In this document: positions 1-6,473 of the stretch, one piece after another
Numbering within the stretch: the first letter of the stretch is position 1
Layout of the letters: each line of letters begins with the position of its first letter
Assembly: GCF_938040765.1 (NCBI RefSeq)
Contig: NZ_CALIAA010000060.1
Coordinates: 1-7,458 of the forward strand
DNA from: an uncultured Fretibacterium sp.
GTDB taxonomy: Bacteria; Synergistota; Synergistia; Synergistales; Aminobacteriaceae
Length of the DNA stretch: 7,458 nucleotides
Reading direction: 5' to 3'
Notes under the pieces: model-generated
Database searches by the model: none
Seen by the model: the letters and a program-made list of their open reading frames with translations, nothing else
Told to the model about the DNA's origin: nothing
Program-made: the position numbers and the translations under genes

Positions 1-124
1 GTTTTCCCGCGCCTCCTTTAGGGCCTTAAACGAGAAGGACCGGATGAAGTCCGTCCCCCGGGCGGACGACCGGGGGAGAAAAGGGGCAGATCGTGCTAAA
101 GTATGGAGGGGAGGTGGCAGCGCA
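1..124. other. Leader region upstream of the M20 gene; stem-loop and possible divergent gene start
   Basis: No gene is supported here. The frame of the downstream peptidase is open from base 2, but the translated stretch is arginine-rich and low in information, and a good ribosome binding site lies only at 105-114, so I treat it as leader. A perfect 8-bp inverted repeat with an 8-nt loop lies at 54-61 and 70-77 (TCCCCCGG / CCGGGGGA). It has no T-tract on either strand, so it is not a classic terminator. On the minus strand, AAAGGAGG (rc of 12-19) looks like a Shine-Dalgarno site whose start codon would lie just beyond the left edge, suggesting a divergently transcribed neighbour. No convincing -35/-10 pair was found; TGCTAAAGT at 95-102 would start transcription inside the ribosome binding site. 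Confidence 0.35.
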
Positions 125-1408
125 ATGGACTGGAGGAAACTGGAGCGGGACCTGATCGACATCCGGCGGGACCTCCACCGTTATCCCGAGGCGGCCTGGA
201 CGGAATTCCGAACGTCGTCGCTGATCGTGGAACGGCTGGAGCGGCTGGGCTGCAAGCCCAGGGTTGGCCTGGACACGGTGGAGACCTTTGCGGTCATGGG
301 GCGCCCTTCGGAGGAGGAGATCGACCGGCACATCGGGCGTGCGGTCACGCAGGGCGGCAACCTCGCGTGGATCGAGGCGATGCGGCGCTATCCCGGGGTC
401 GTAGCGGTGCTGGACACCGGACGTCCCGGCCCCGTCGTGTCGCTGCGGTTCGACATCGACTGCGTGGAGGTGGACGAGGACACCTCGCCCGACCATCGGC
501 CCGCCCGGGAGGGGTTCGCCAGCGTCAACCCGCATCTGATGCACGCCTGCGGGCACGACGCCCACACGGCCATCGGGCTGGGTGTGGCCGAGGTGCTGAC
601 GGCCAGGGAGGGACTGCTGAACGGGACCGTGCGCCTGATCTTCCAGCCCGGCGAGGAGGGCTGCCGCGGGGCCTACGCCATGACGCGCAAGGGCGTGGTC
701 GACGGATCGGACTACTTCCTGGCCATGCATATCGGCGGCGGAGTGCCGTCCGGGACGTTTGGCCTGAACTCCCTGGGGTATCTCAGCACGACGAAGCTCG
801 ACGCGCACTTCACGGGCCGACCGGCCCACGCGGCGGGTGCGCCGCACGAGGGACGCAACGCCCTGCTGGCCGCGGCGACGGCGGCGCTGGGACTTCACGC
901 CATCGCGCCGCACCGGGACGGGGTGATGCGGGTCAATGTCGGGGTGCTGAACGCCGGGACGGGCCGCAACGTCATAGCGGAGCACGCGGACATGAAGGTG
1001 GAGACCCGGGGCGAGAACCAGGAGATCGCCGACTACGTCTACGCACGCGCCGTCGAGGTTTTGAACGGCGCGGCGGCCATGTACGGCACGACGGTCGAGC
1101 TGGTGAAGGCCGGGGCCGGCACCACGGCCTCGGGGGACGAGGATCTCGTCGCGAGGGCGAAGGAGTCGGTCCTGGCCCTGAACTGTTTCCGAGAGGTCGT
1201 CGATACCGTCCGGGCCGGGGGCAGTGAGGACGCGACGTGGATGATGCGCCGCGTCCAGGAGCAGGGCGGCCGGGCCACGTACATGGCGCTGGGCTCGGAC
1301 ATCACCGCGCCGCACCACAACGGCAGGTTCGACCTGGACGAGCGCAGCATCATCCAGGGGGTCCGGGCCGTCGCGGCCATCACGGAGGGCCTGTTGAGCT
1401 CGAAATAG
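125..1408 (+). CDS. abgA: AbgA-like M20 family amidohydrolase (aminobenzoyl-glutamate utilization type)
   Basis: This is a zinc/manganese amidohydrolase of peptidase family M20 (M20D type), 427 aa, close to E. coli AbgA (about 436 aa) in length and in many local motifs. AbgA works with AbgB to cleave p-aminobenzoyl-glutamate to p-aminobenzoate and glutamate in the cytoplasm. Visible motifs: RRDLHRYPEAAWTEFRT near the N-terminus; HACGHDAHT with metal ligands C142 and H144; FQPGEEG with the catalytic/metal glutamates E177-E178; AMHIGGG with H202; the dimerisation-domain segment GRPAHAAGAPHEGRNALLAA; GVLNAGTGRNVI; GSEDATWMMRRVQ; and the C-terminal APHHNGRFDLDE with ligand H397/H398. All expected catalytic residues are present, so it should be active. 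The ATG at 125 is chosen because GGAGGGGAGG at 105-114 lies 10 nt upstream; an in-frame ATG at 44 would add 27 low-complexity residues. No abgB partner is in the window, so the true substrate could be another N-acyl amino acid or amidated dipeptide. Confidence 0.88.
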   Translation: MDWRKLERDLIDIRRDLHRYPEAAWTEFRTSSLIVERLERLGCKPRVGLDTVETFAVMGRPSEEEIDRHIGRAVTQGGNLAWIEAMRRYPGVVAVLDTGRPGPVVSLRFDIDCVEVDEDTSPDHRPAREGFASVNPHLMHACGHDAHTAIGLGVAEVLTAREGLLNGTVRLIFQPGEEGCRGAYAMTRKGVVDGSDYFLAMHIGGGVPSGTFGLNSLGYLSTTKLDAHFTGRPAHAAGAPHEGRNALLAAATAALGLHAIAPHRDGVMRVNVGVLNAGTGRNVIAEHADMKVETRGENQEIADYVYARAVEVLNGAAAMYGTTVELVKAGAGTTASGDEDLVARAKESVLALNCFREVVDTVRAGGSEDATWMMRRVQEQGGRATYMALGSDITAPHHNGRFDLDERSIIQGVRAVAAITEGLLSSK

Positions 1409-1414
1409 TCGGGG

Positions 1415-1435
1415 TTCGGGGGCGCCTCCCCCGAA
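1415..1435 (+). terminator. Perfect 8-bp stem-loop between abgA-like gene and flavin reductase gene
   Basis: TTCGGGGG (1415-1422) pairs exactly with CCCCCGAA (1428-1435) around the loop CGCCT, seven bases after the stop codon at 1408. The 3' side (GTACTTGCGTT) is only mildly T-rich, so as a Rho-independent terminator it would be imperfect. Its position after one gene and before the ribosome binding site of the next supports termination or mRNA 3'-end protection, with the flavin reductase gene then starting a new transcript or being read at a lower level. Confidence 0.5.
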
Positions 1436-1463
1436 GTACTTGCGTTACCCTTACGGAGGTAGG

Positions 1464-2069
1464 ATGATGAAGAAAAACATTGGTCCGATAACGGCCGGCT
1501 TTCCCACGCCCGTCGTCCTGGCCGGGACGACGGACGCGGAGGGGCGGCCCAACCTCGTCACGCTGGCCTGGGTGGGCGTCTGCTGTTCGGAGCCGCCCGC
1601 CATCCAGATATCGGTCCGTCCGGACCGATACAGCCACGCGGCCATCACCGAACGCGGGGCGTTCAGCGTCTGCGTCCCCTCGAAACGTCACGTGGACGAG
1701 ACGGATTTTTGCGGCATCGTGTCGGGCCGCAGATACGACAAGTTCACCCTCGCGGGGTTGACCCTGGAGCCCGGTCCGGAGCTGGGGCTCCCCCTGGTCG
1801 CCGAATTTCCCCTCTGCTTCGAATGCCGGCTGATGCACACGTTCACCGTCGGGTCGCACGACCTGTTCGTGGGGCGGATCGTCTCCTGCATGGCCGAGGA
1901 GTCGGCGCTCGACGACCGGGGGCGCCCGGAGTCGGCCAAGCTGGACCCGCTGGTCTTCATGCCGGGGGACGGGTACTACGGACTGAGCCCCCGCATCGCG
2001 CCGGGCTTCGGCGTGGGCAGGCGCTTCCTGCCCGGAAAGGGGAACGATGGAAACGGCAGAGCTTCATAG
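1464..2069 (+). CDS. Flavin reductase-like (flavoredoxin-type) FMN-binding split-barrel protein
   Basis: The product is a 201-aa (or 200-aa) protein resembling the flavin reductase-like/flavoredoxin family, soluble proteins that bind FMN in a split beta-barrel and pass electrons to or from flavin. Features seen: an N-terminal strand with PTPVVLAGTTDAEGRPNLVT, the usual opening of this fold; AWVGVCCSEPPAIQISVRP; an RYSHAAITERGAFSVCVPS segment that matches the family's x-T-x-x-I-xx-xgeFvvN-like block; and a DETDFCGIVSGRRYDKF segment typical of flavoredoxin relatives. Several cysteines are present but no obvious metal-binding motif. Two start codons are adjacent: ATG at 1464 and ATG at 1467, both after GGAGG at 1455-1459; the second has the more usual 7-nt spacing. 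The 3' end overlaps zupT by 23 nt in another frame, indicating a shared transcript and probably translational coupling. The electron partner cannot be read from the sequence. Confidence 0.8.
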   Translation: MMKKNIGPITAGFPTPVVLAGTTDAEGRPNLVTLAWVGVCCSEPPAIQISVRPDRYSHAAITERGAFSVCVPSKRHVDETDFCGIVSGRRYDKFTLAGLTLEPGPELGLPLVAEFPLCFECRLMHTFTVGSHDLFVGRIVSCMAEESALDDRGRPESAKLDPLVFMPGDGYYGLSPRIAPGFGVGRRFLPGKGNDGNGRAS

Positions 2070-2871
2070 CGTGCTTTTCTCCCTGGGGCTGACCCTGTTC
2101 GCCGGGCTCTCGACGGGGATAGGCAGCGCCATCGCCTTCTTCGCCAAGCGGACCAACACCCGTTTCCTGGCCTTCTCCCTCGGGTTCTCCGCGGGGGTGA
2201 TGATCTACGTCTCCATGACGGAGATCACGACCAAGGCCAGGTCCGAGCTGGTCGGAGCCGTAGGGGACAAGCTGGGGTCATGGCTCTCCGTGATCGCTTT
2301 TTTCTGCGGCATGATCGTCGTCATGCTGATCGACAAGTTCGTTCCCTCCCACGAAAACCCGCACGAGCTGCACCGCGTGGAGGAAATCCGGGGCGACGCC
2401 GGCGAGAGGGGACGGCAGCACGCCCTGATGCGCATGGGGATACTGACGGCGCTGGCCATCGCCATCCACAACTTCCCCGAGGGCATCGCCACCTTCATGG
2501 CGGGGCTGCACGACCCTCAACTGGCCATTCCCATCGCCGTGGCCATAGCGATCCACAACATACCGGAGGGAATCGCGGTCTCGGTGCCCATCTACTACGC
2601 CACCGGGGACCGCCGTCGCGCCTTCAGTCTGTCGTTTCTGTCGGGGATCGCGGAGCCCCTGGGAGCGCTGCTCGCCTGGCTGATCCTGGCCCCGTTCCTG
2701 AACGGGGTGCTCTTTGGCCTGATCTTTTCGGGGGTCGCCGGGATCATGGTGTTCATCTCCGTGGACCAGCTTCTGCCCTCCGCGCGCAAATACGGGGAGC
2801 ACCATGTCTCGATCTGCGGCATGATCTTCGGAATGGCCGTGATGGCGGTCAGCCTGCTGCTTTTCCTTTAG
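2047..2871 (+). CDS. zupT: ZIP family metal (zinc) transporter ZupT
   Basis: This is a 274-aa inner-membrane ZIP transporter, of the GufA/ZupT type, taking up Zn2+ and possibly Fe2+, Mn2+ or other divalent ions. Length fits the family (about 255-275 aa). About eight hydrophobic segments can be seen, roughly at residues 8-29, 38-58, 76-98, 130-150, 157-180, 191-211, 215-237 and 253-273. The binuclear metal site motifs are intact: HNFPEG at 141-146 in TM4 and HNIPEG at 170-175 in TM5. Between TM3 and TM4 lies a cytoplasmic loop rich in histidine and acidic residues (SHENPHELHRVEE), typical of metal-sensing loops in this family. The ATG at 2047 is preceded by GGAAAGGGGAACG, lies inside the end of the flavin reductase gene, and gives the expected N-terminal first helix. 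No metal-responsive operator was recognised upstream. Function is well supported; metal preference is not. Confidence 0.93.
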   Translation: METAELHSVLFSLGLTLFAGLSTGIGSAIAFFAKRTNTRFLAFSLGFSAGVMIYVSMTEITTKARSELVGAVGDKLGSWLSVIAFFCGMIVVMLIDKFVPSHENPHELHRVEEIRGDAGERGRQHALMRMGILTALAIAIHNFPEGIATFMAGLHDPQLAIPIAVAIAIHNIPEGIAVSVPIYYATGDRRRAFSLSFLSGIAEPLGALLAWLILAPFLNGVLFGLIFSGVAGIMVFISVDQLLPSARKYGEHHVSICGMIFGMAVMAVSLLLFL

Positions 2872-3011
2872 TCTCCACCTTCTCCGCACGCTCCGAGGGG
2901 CGGCTTTCTCCATAGGCTATCATGGTGCGGAGTGCGGAGGGATTCCCCAAAGCGGTATGGGATTGCGGGAGGGGCTCGACCGGTGCGTCTTCCGCTGGAA
3001 GGAGTTGCCGA

Positions 3012-4367
3012 ATGTACGACGTTCTTCTGAAAAACGGTATGCTGGTCCTGCCCGACGACGTGTTCGCCGGGGACCTGGCCCTGAGGGGCGGGCGCATTGC
3101 CGCGCTGGGATCCGGACTGGACGGTCCGGCCGCCGAGACGGTAGACGTGTCCGGCAAGCTGGTGCTGCCCGGGGCGATCGATCCCCACGTCCACATGGAG
3201 CTGCCCGTAGGGGGAACTCGCTCCTGCGACGATTTCCTGACGGGCACGCGCGCGGCGGCGGCCGGAGGCGTCACCACGATCCTCGACTTCACCGTGGGCA
3301 GCCGCGAGACGACGATGGTCGACGACCTCTCCGCCCGCCTGAAGGCGGCGGCCCCGTCGGTCATCGACTACGGATTCCACGCGGAGATGGTGGGCTGGAC
3401 GCCCGCACGGCTCGACGAGATGCGCGAGGTCGCGGAACGGGGCGTGCGCAGCTTCAAGTTCTTCACGGCCTACGCCGCCTCGGGGCGGCGCACGGAGAAC
3501 GGTCCCCTCTTCGAGTCCATGAGGGTGGCCGCGGAGCTTGGGGCCGTGGCCTCGGTCCACGCGGAGGACGAGAGCCTGATCCAGGCGCGGCTGGCTCTGA
3601 TGGAGGACTCGGAGAAGGCCCGCATGACGGCGCTCGGGCTCTCGAGGCCCGACCTCTGCGAGGCCTCGGCCGTGCACGAGGTCGTCTGGCTGGCGGACCG
3701 AGCCGGGGTGCAGGTCCACATCATGCACCTGAGCTCCGCGCTCGGGCTGGAGGAGGTTCGGGAGGCGCGCCGCAGAGGGACGGACGTGACGGCGGAGACC
3801 TGCCCGCACTACCTGCTGCTGACGGACGAGGTCTACGGCCGGCCGGACGCACGCTTTTACTCCGCCTCGCCGGCGCTTCGCGGGGACGGGGACCGCCGGG
3901 CGCTCTGGGACGCCCTTGCGGCGGGGGACGTGGACTTCCTGTCCACGGACCACTGCCCCTTCACCTGCGCTCAAAAGGAGTGGAAGGGGGCGTTCGACCG
4001 ACTGCCCTACGGAATGGGCAGCGTGGAGCTGATGCTGCCCCTGGCCTATTCCGAGGGCGTCCTGGGAGGACATCTCACGCTCAGCGGCCTGGCCGAGAGA
4101 ACGGCCGCCGCTGCGGCAAGGCGTTACGGGCTCTGGCCGCGGAAGGGCGGCCTGCTGCCCGGGGCCGACGCGGACGTCGCGGTCCTGGACCCGGCCGCGG
4201 AGTGGACGGTCTCCGCAGGGACGCTTCATTCGAGCTGCGACTTCTCGCCCTACGAGGGACGGACGATTCGGGGAAGGATCGAGCGGACGTACTCCCGCGG
4301 GGAGCTCGTCTACAGCCAGGGGACGTTTCCGGCCCGGCCGGGCCGGGGTCTTTTCCTGGCGCGTTGA
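3012..4367 (+). CDS. hydA: Dihydropyrimidinase / D-hydantoinase (cyclic amidohydrolase)
   Basis: The 451-aa product belongs to the hydantoinase/dihydropyrimidinase branch of the amidohydrolase superfamily (usual length about 460 aa). These cytoplasmic TIM-barrel enzymes, usually tetramers, open cyclic ureides such as dihydropyrimidines and 5-substituted hydantoins to N-carbamoyl amino acids. All metal-site residues are visible: DPHVHMELPVGGT with H59 and H61; the carboxylated lysine K149 in SFKFFTAY; H183 in SVHAED; H239 in IMHLSSA; and D313 in STDHCPF. Y154 after the lysine is the expected substrate-binding tyrosine. TAETCPHYLLLTDEVY is also characteristic. HMELPVGGT replaces the more usual HLDMPFGGT, which may affect substrate range. 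The start at 3012 is preferred because GGAAGGAG at 2997-3004 sits 7 nt upstream and MYDVLLKNGMLV is the normal beginning; a longer frame from 2922 adds 30 unconserved residues. The 140-nt gap before it holds no gene and only a short tandem GTGCGGA pair at about 2926-2939. The small membrane-protein gene follows 30 nt downstream. Exact substrate is not determined. Confidence 0.9.
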   Translation: MYDVLLKNGMLVLPDDVFAGDLALRGGRIAALGSGLDGPAAETVDVSGKLVLPGAIDPHVHMELPVGGTRSCDDFLTGTRAAAAGGVTTILDFTVGSRETTMVDDLSARLKAAAPSVIDYGFHAEMVGWTPARLDEMREVAERGVRSFKFFTAYAASGRRTENGPLFESMRVAAELGAVASVHAEDESLIQARLALMEDSEKARMTALGLSRPDLCEASAVHEVVWLADRAGVQVHIMHLSSALGLEEVREARRRGTDVTAETCPHYLLLTDEVYGRPDARFYSASPALRGDGDRRALWDALAAGDVDFLSTDHCPFTCAQKEWKGAFDRLPYGMGSVELMLPLAYSEGVLGGHLTLSGLAERTAAAAARRYGLWPRKGGLLPGADADVAVLDPAAEWTVSAGTLHSSCDFSPYEGRTIRGRIERTYSRGELVYSQGTFPARPGRGLFLAR

Positions 4368-4397
4368 GGCCGTCGGACGCGACGCGAGGTGACGGCG

Positions 4398-4850
4398 ATG
4401 ACATGGGAAGGGACAAAGCGATGGATTCTGTTTGCGGCGGGGATGCTCTGCGGCATCGAGGCGGGACACCTCTTCTACCTCGACCGCCCGTCGGCCGGGG
4501 GGGCGTTCCTGCTTCTGGCGGGGATGTTCCTGCTCTTTTCTCAGAGGGAACGCGGCCGGCGCGAGGAGCCCCCCGAGGAGATGCCGGCGGAGCCCGAGGG
4601 CGGCATCGAGGCGCGGCTGGCCCTCTTCGTCGCGGAGGAGGCTTTGAACGGCCTCAAGCGGATCGGGCGCACGATGCCCCCCTCCTCCATGGAGGTGGCC
4701 CAGCTGGAGGACCGGCTGAACGCGCTCCTCGGCGGCATGGGCGTCCCCGCTGAGGAACGAAGGCAGCTGGCCGAGGAGTTCGAGAAGCTCAAGGGACGGG
4801 TCCGGAGGAACGAAGGGCGAAGGGCCCTGAGCCAGAGCACGCGGCTGTAG
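4398..4850 (+). CDS. Small two-helix membrane protein with charged C-terminal helices, function unknown
   Basis: I do not recognise this 150-aa protein. It has two N-terminal hydrophobic segments (about residues 9-28 and 34-48) separated by a very short loop (DRPSAG), which would form a membrane hairpin, followed by RERGRR as a positive cytoplasmic anchor. An acidic, proline-rich linker (about 51-68) leads to a helical, charged C-terminal half (about 70-140) with heptad-like leucines (ARLALFVAEEALNGLKRI; QLEDRLNALL; QLAEEFEKLKGRV), suggesting coiled-coil or oligomerising helices. The ATG at 4398 is chosen because GAGG at 4386-4389 lies 8 nt upstream; a GTG at 4389 in frame would overlap that site. 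It lies 30 nt after the hydantoinase gene and is probably on the same transcript, but nothing in the sequence ties it to hydantoin metabolism. It ends inside a large inverted repeat. Coding status is supported by the ribosome binding site, sensible composition and position. Confidence 0.7.
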   Translation: MTWEGTKRWILFAAGMLCGIEAGHLFYLDRPSAGGAFLLLAGMFLLFSQRERGRREEPPEEMPAEPEGGIEARLALFVAEEALNGLKRIGRTMPPSSMEVAQLEDRLNALLGGMGVPAEERRQLAEEFEKLKGRVRRNEGRRALSQSTRL

Positions 4851-4864
4851 CGGCTCAGGGGCCC
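4822..4864. terminator. Inverted repeat between convergent genes, probable bidirectional transcription barrier
   Basis: CCCTGAGCC (4825-4833) pairs perfectly with GGCTCAGGG (4852-4860); after a one-base bulge (4861) three more pairs form (4822-4824 with 4862-4864). The 18-nt loop contains the stop codon of the upstream gene. A competing stem, TAGCGGC (4848-4854) with GCCGCTA (4873-4879), reaches the stop codon of the pseC-like gene. Neither has a T-tract. Its place between two convergent genes supports a role in 3'-end formation, but this is inferred from position and pairing only. Confidence 0.5.
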
Positions 4865-4876
4865 GCTCCGCTGCCG

Positions 4877-6040
4877 CTATGAGCCCCGGCCCAGAAATGT
4901 CTTGATGCAGTCCGCGACCCGCTTTACGTCCGAGTCCTCGAGAAGCGGGAACATCGGCAGGGAGATTGCGCCCCGATAGTAGCGCTCGGCCTCGGGAAAG
5001 TCGCCCCACCTGTAGCCGAACCGCTTTTTGTAGTACGGATGCAGGGGGACGGGCGAATAGTGCACCTGGAGCCTGATGTCGTTCTCCGCGAGGTGGGCGA
5101 AAAGGGGCCCGCGCGCCTCCGCGTCCACCTGGATGGGAAACAGGTGGTAGGCGTGCCCCTCGTGCGCGGGGGGCAGGGTCAGCCCCCGGACGTCCGCCAG
5201 CAGCTCCCGGTAAAGAGCGGCGATCTCCCGGCGGCGCTTCACGAAGGCATCCAGCCGGCGCATCTGGCTGAGCCCCAGGGCGCAATTCAGGTCCGTAAGC
5301 CGATAGTTCCACCCCAGAGTCTGCATCTCGCAGTGCCATGGCCCCTCGGGGGCCTCCTCGAAGTCCTCGGGGTTCCTCGTGATGCCGTGGCTGCGGAACA
5401 GCCGGAGCGCGTGAGCGTACTCGTCGCTTCGAGTCAGGACGGCCCCGCCCTCGGCGGTCGTGATGTGCTTCACGGGATGGAAGCTCAGGACGGTCATGTC
5501 GGCGTCGAAGCCGATCTTGTGCCCGCCCCGGTCGCCGCCCAGCGCGTGGCAGGCGTCCTCGATCAGGACCAGCCCGTGCTCGGACGACAGCCTTCGGAAC
5601 GGCTCCATGGCGAATGGATATCCGCCGAAGCTGACGGGCGCGACGGCCCGGACCCGGCCCTCCTTCGCCTCCTCAACTTCCCTCAGCTTCGCCTCCGCCT
5701 TGACGGGGTCGAGACAGAGGGTGCCCGGCTCGATGTCCGCAAAGACGGGCTCGGCCCCCACGTAGAGCGCGGAGTTCGACGTCGCCGCAAAGGTCATGGG
5801 CGTGGTCAGCAGCCGATCGCCGGGCCCCAGCCCCGCCGCGGCCATGGCCCCGTGCAGCGCCGCCGTTCCGTTGACGAACGTCACCGCGTGCTTCACGCCG
5901 GCGTAATCGGCCAGGGACCTCTCGAATGCCGCCACGGTCGGGCCCTGGGTGAGCCAGTCGCCCTTCAGCACCTTGGCGACCTCCGCGATGTCGTCGTCGT
6001 CAATCCACTGCCGCCCGTAAGACAAGTTCTTGGTGTTCAC
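4877..6040 (-). CDS. pseC: PseC-like UDP-4-amino-4,6-dideoxy-N-acetyl-beta-L-altrosamine transaminase
   Basis: This 387-aa protein is a PLP-dependent DegT/DnrJ/EryC1/StrS-type sugar aminotransferase. PseC converts UDP-2-acetamido-2,6-dideoxy-beta-L-arabino-hexos-4-ulose (the PseB product) to the 4-amino sugar, using glutamate, in the pathway to pseudaminic acid, which decorates flagellins, capsule or LPS. Evidence: YGRQWIDDDDIAEV and GDWLTQGPTVAAFE at the N-terminus; FVNGTAAL for phosphate binding; TTPMTFAATSN; IEDACHALG with PLP-ring aspartate D162; SFHPVKHITTAEGGAV with the Schiff-base lysine K191; LFRSHG; WNYRLTDLNCALGLSQ; and QVHYSPVPLHPYY, which is especially PseC-like. Length and motif order match PseC (about 375-390 aa). 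The start is a GTG at 6040, six bases after GGGAGGGGGA; the frame runs open further upstream to about 6214, but that extension contains the promoter and lacks family features. It is convergent with the membrane-protein gene. Closest alternatives are other sugar 4-aminotransferases of the same family such as LegC- or ArnB-like enzymes. Confidence 0.87.
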   Translation of the reverse strand: MNTKNLSYGRQWIDDDDIAEVAKVLKGDWLTQGPTVAAFERSLADYAGVKHAVTFVNGTAALHGAMAAAGLGPGDRLLTTPMTFAATSNSALYVGAEPVFADIEPGTLCLDPVKAEAKLREVEEAKEGRVRAVAPVSFGGYPFAMEPFRRLSSEHGLVLIEDACHALGGDRGGHKIGFDADMTVLSFHPVKHITTAEGGAVLTRSDEYAHALRLFRSHGITRNPEDFEEAPEGPWHCEMQTLGWNYRLTDLNCALGLSQMRRLDAFVKRRREIAALYRELLADVRGLTLPPAHEGHAYHLFPIQVDAEARGPLFAHLAENDIRLQVHYSPVPLHPYYKKRFGYRWGDFPEAERYYRGAISLPMFPLLEDSDVKRVADCIKTFLGRGS

Positions 6041-6473
6041 GCTAAATCCCCCTCCCGAGTTCAAGGAAGACACATCCCAGCACACCGGGCCGCCCCGGCT
6101 CCGTTTATTGTAGCATCCGTTGGGGCACCGGGCCGTAGGGTCACCCTCCGCTCCTGAACCACCGCCGCCTCGTAAATATGCAACAGACCGGAAGCAGCCA
6201 GAGATAGACGGCACAGGAAAGGGTACCGGCCGACACGCCCGGCATCGTCAGGGGTACGGGATGGCCCCACATTTTTATACAGGATGCCTCGGGACATTCC
6301 TTCAAGGAAGCGCCGATCAAGACGAAAGGGGGCGGCCATTCTTGCCCGGCCGCTCCCCCAAGCTACTTCACAAATATCCTTAAAAGCTGCGTCTCACCGC
6401 GGAAAAGCATGGATGGAGAAATATTGGGATATCCAGTGATCCGTCTCTGCACACGAAAATATGGAGGTAAAAA
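6041..6473. other. 433-nt gene-free region with promoter, palindrome and hairpin; probable host/mobile-element border
   Basis: No convincing gene lies here; frames that stay open have random-looking products. Contents seen: the pseC promoter (6107-6115); a 13-bp palindrome TTCCTTCAAGGAA at 6297-6309; a direct repeat of TTCAAGGAAG at 6060-6069 and 6301-6310; and a strong hairpin, GGGGGCGGCC (6328-6337) with GGCCGCTCCCC (6348-6358) with one bulged T. On the minus strand that hairpin is followed by CCTTTCGTCTT, a weak T-rich tail, so it could terminate leftward transcription. From about 6361 base composition drops (about 41% G+C over 6361-6480) before the mobile-element genes start. An 8-bp palindrome GGATATCC lies at 6427-6434. 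No flanking repeat marking an exact insertion site was found. Confidence 0.4.
6107..6115 (-). promoter_or_regulatory. Extended -10 promoter element for the pseC-like gene
   Basis: On the minus strand the sequence reads TGCTACAAT: TACAAT matches the -10 consensus at five of six positions, and the TG one base before it is the extended -10 motif. No good -35 sits 17 nt upstream, which extended -10 promoters tolerate. Transcription would start near 6100, giving a leader of about 60 nt before the GTG at 6040. This is the only A+T-containing island in a G+C-rich stretch, which supports the call. Confidence 0.5.

Noticed and set aside
44..124. N-terminal extension of the M20 protein from ATG 44
   Set aside because: It adds 27 arginine-rich, low-information residues, has no ribosome binding site, and the family begins at the MDWRKLERDL start, which has a strong site at 105-114.
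26..1318. 430-aa minus-strand open frame opposite the M20 gene
   Set aside because: Composition is that of an antisense shadow, and the plus strand carries a full set of M20 catalytic motifs.
2911..2930. Promoter before the hydantoinase gene (TATCAT at 2918-2923)
   Set aside because: The hexamer is a fair -10 but there is no -35 or extended -10 element, so it was not listed as a feature.
2868..5339. 823-aa minus-strand open frame
   Set aside because: It lies antisense to the hydantoinase and membrane-protein genes and across the pseC gene; its product is arginine/proline-rich with no family motif, as expected for a shadow in G+C-rich DNA.
6041..6214. Upstream extension of the pseC-like protein
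   Set aside because: The extra 58 residues contain no family sequence, cover the probable promoter, and a GTG with a good ribosome binding site at the expected start exists.
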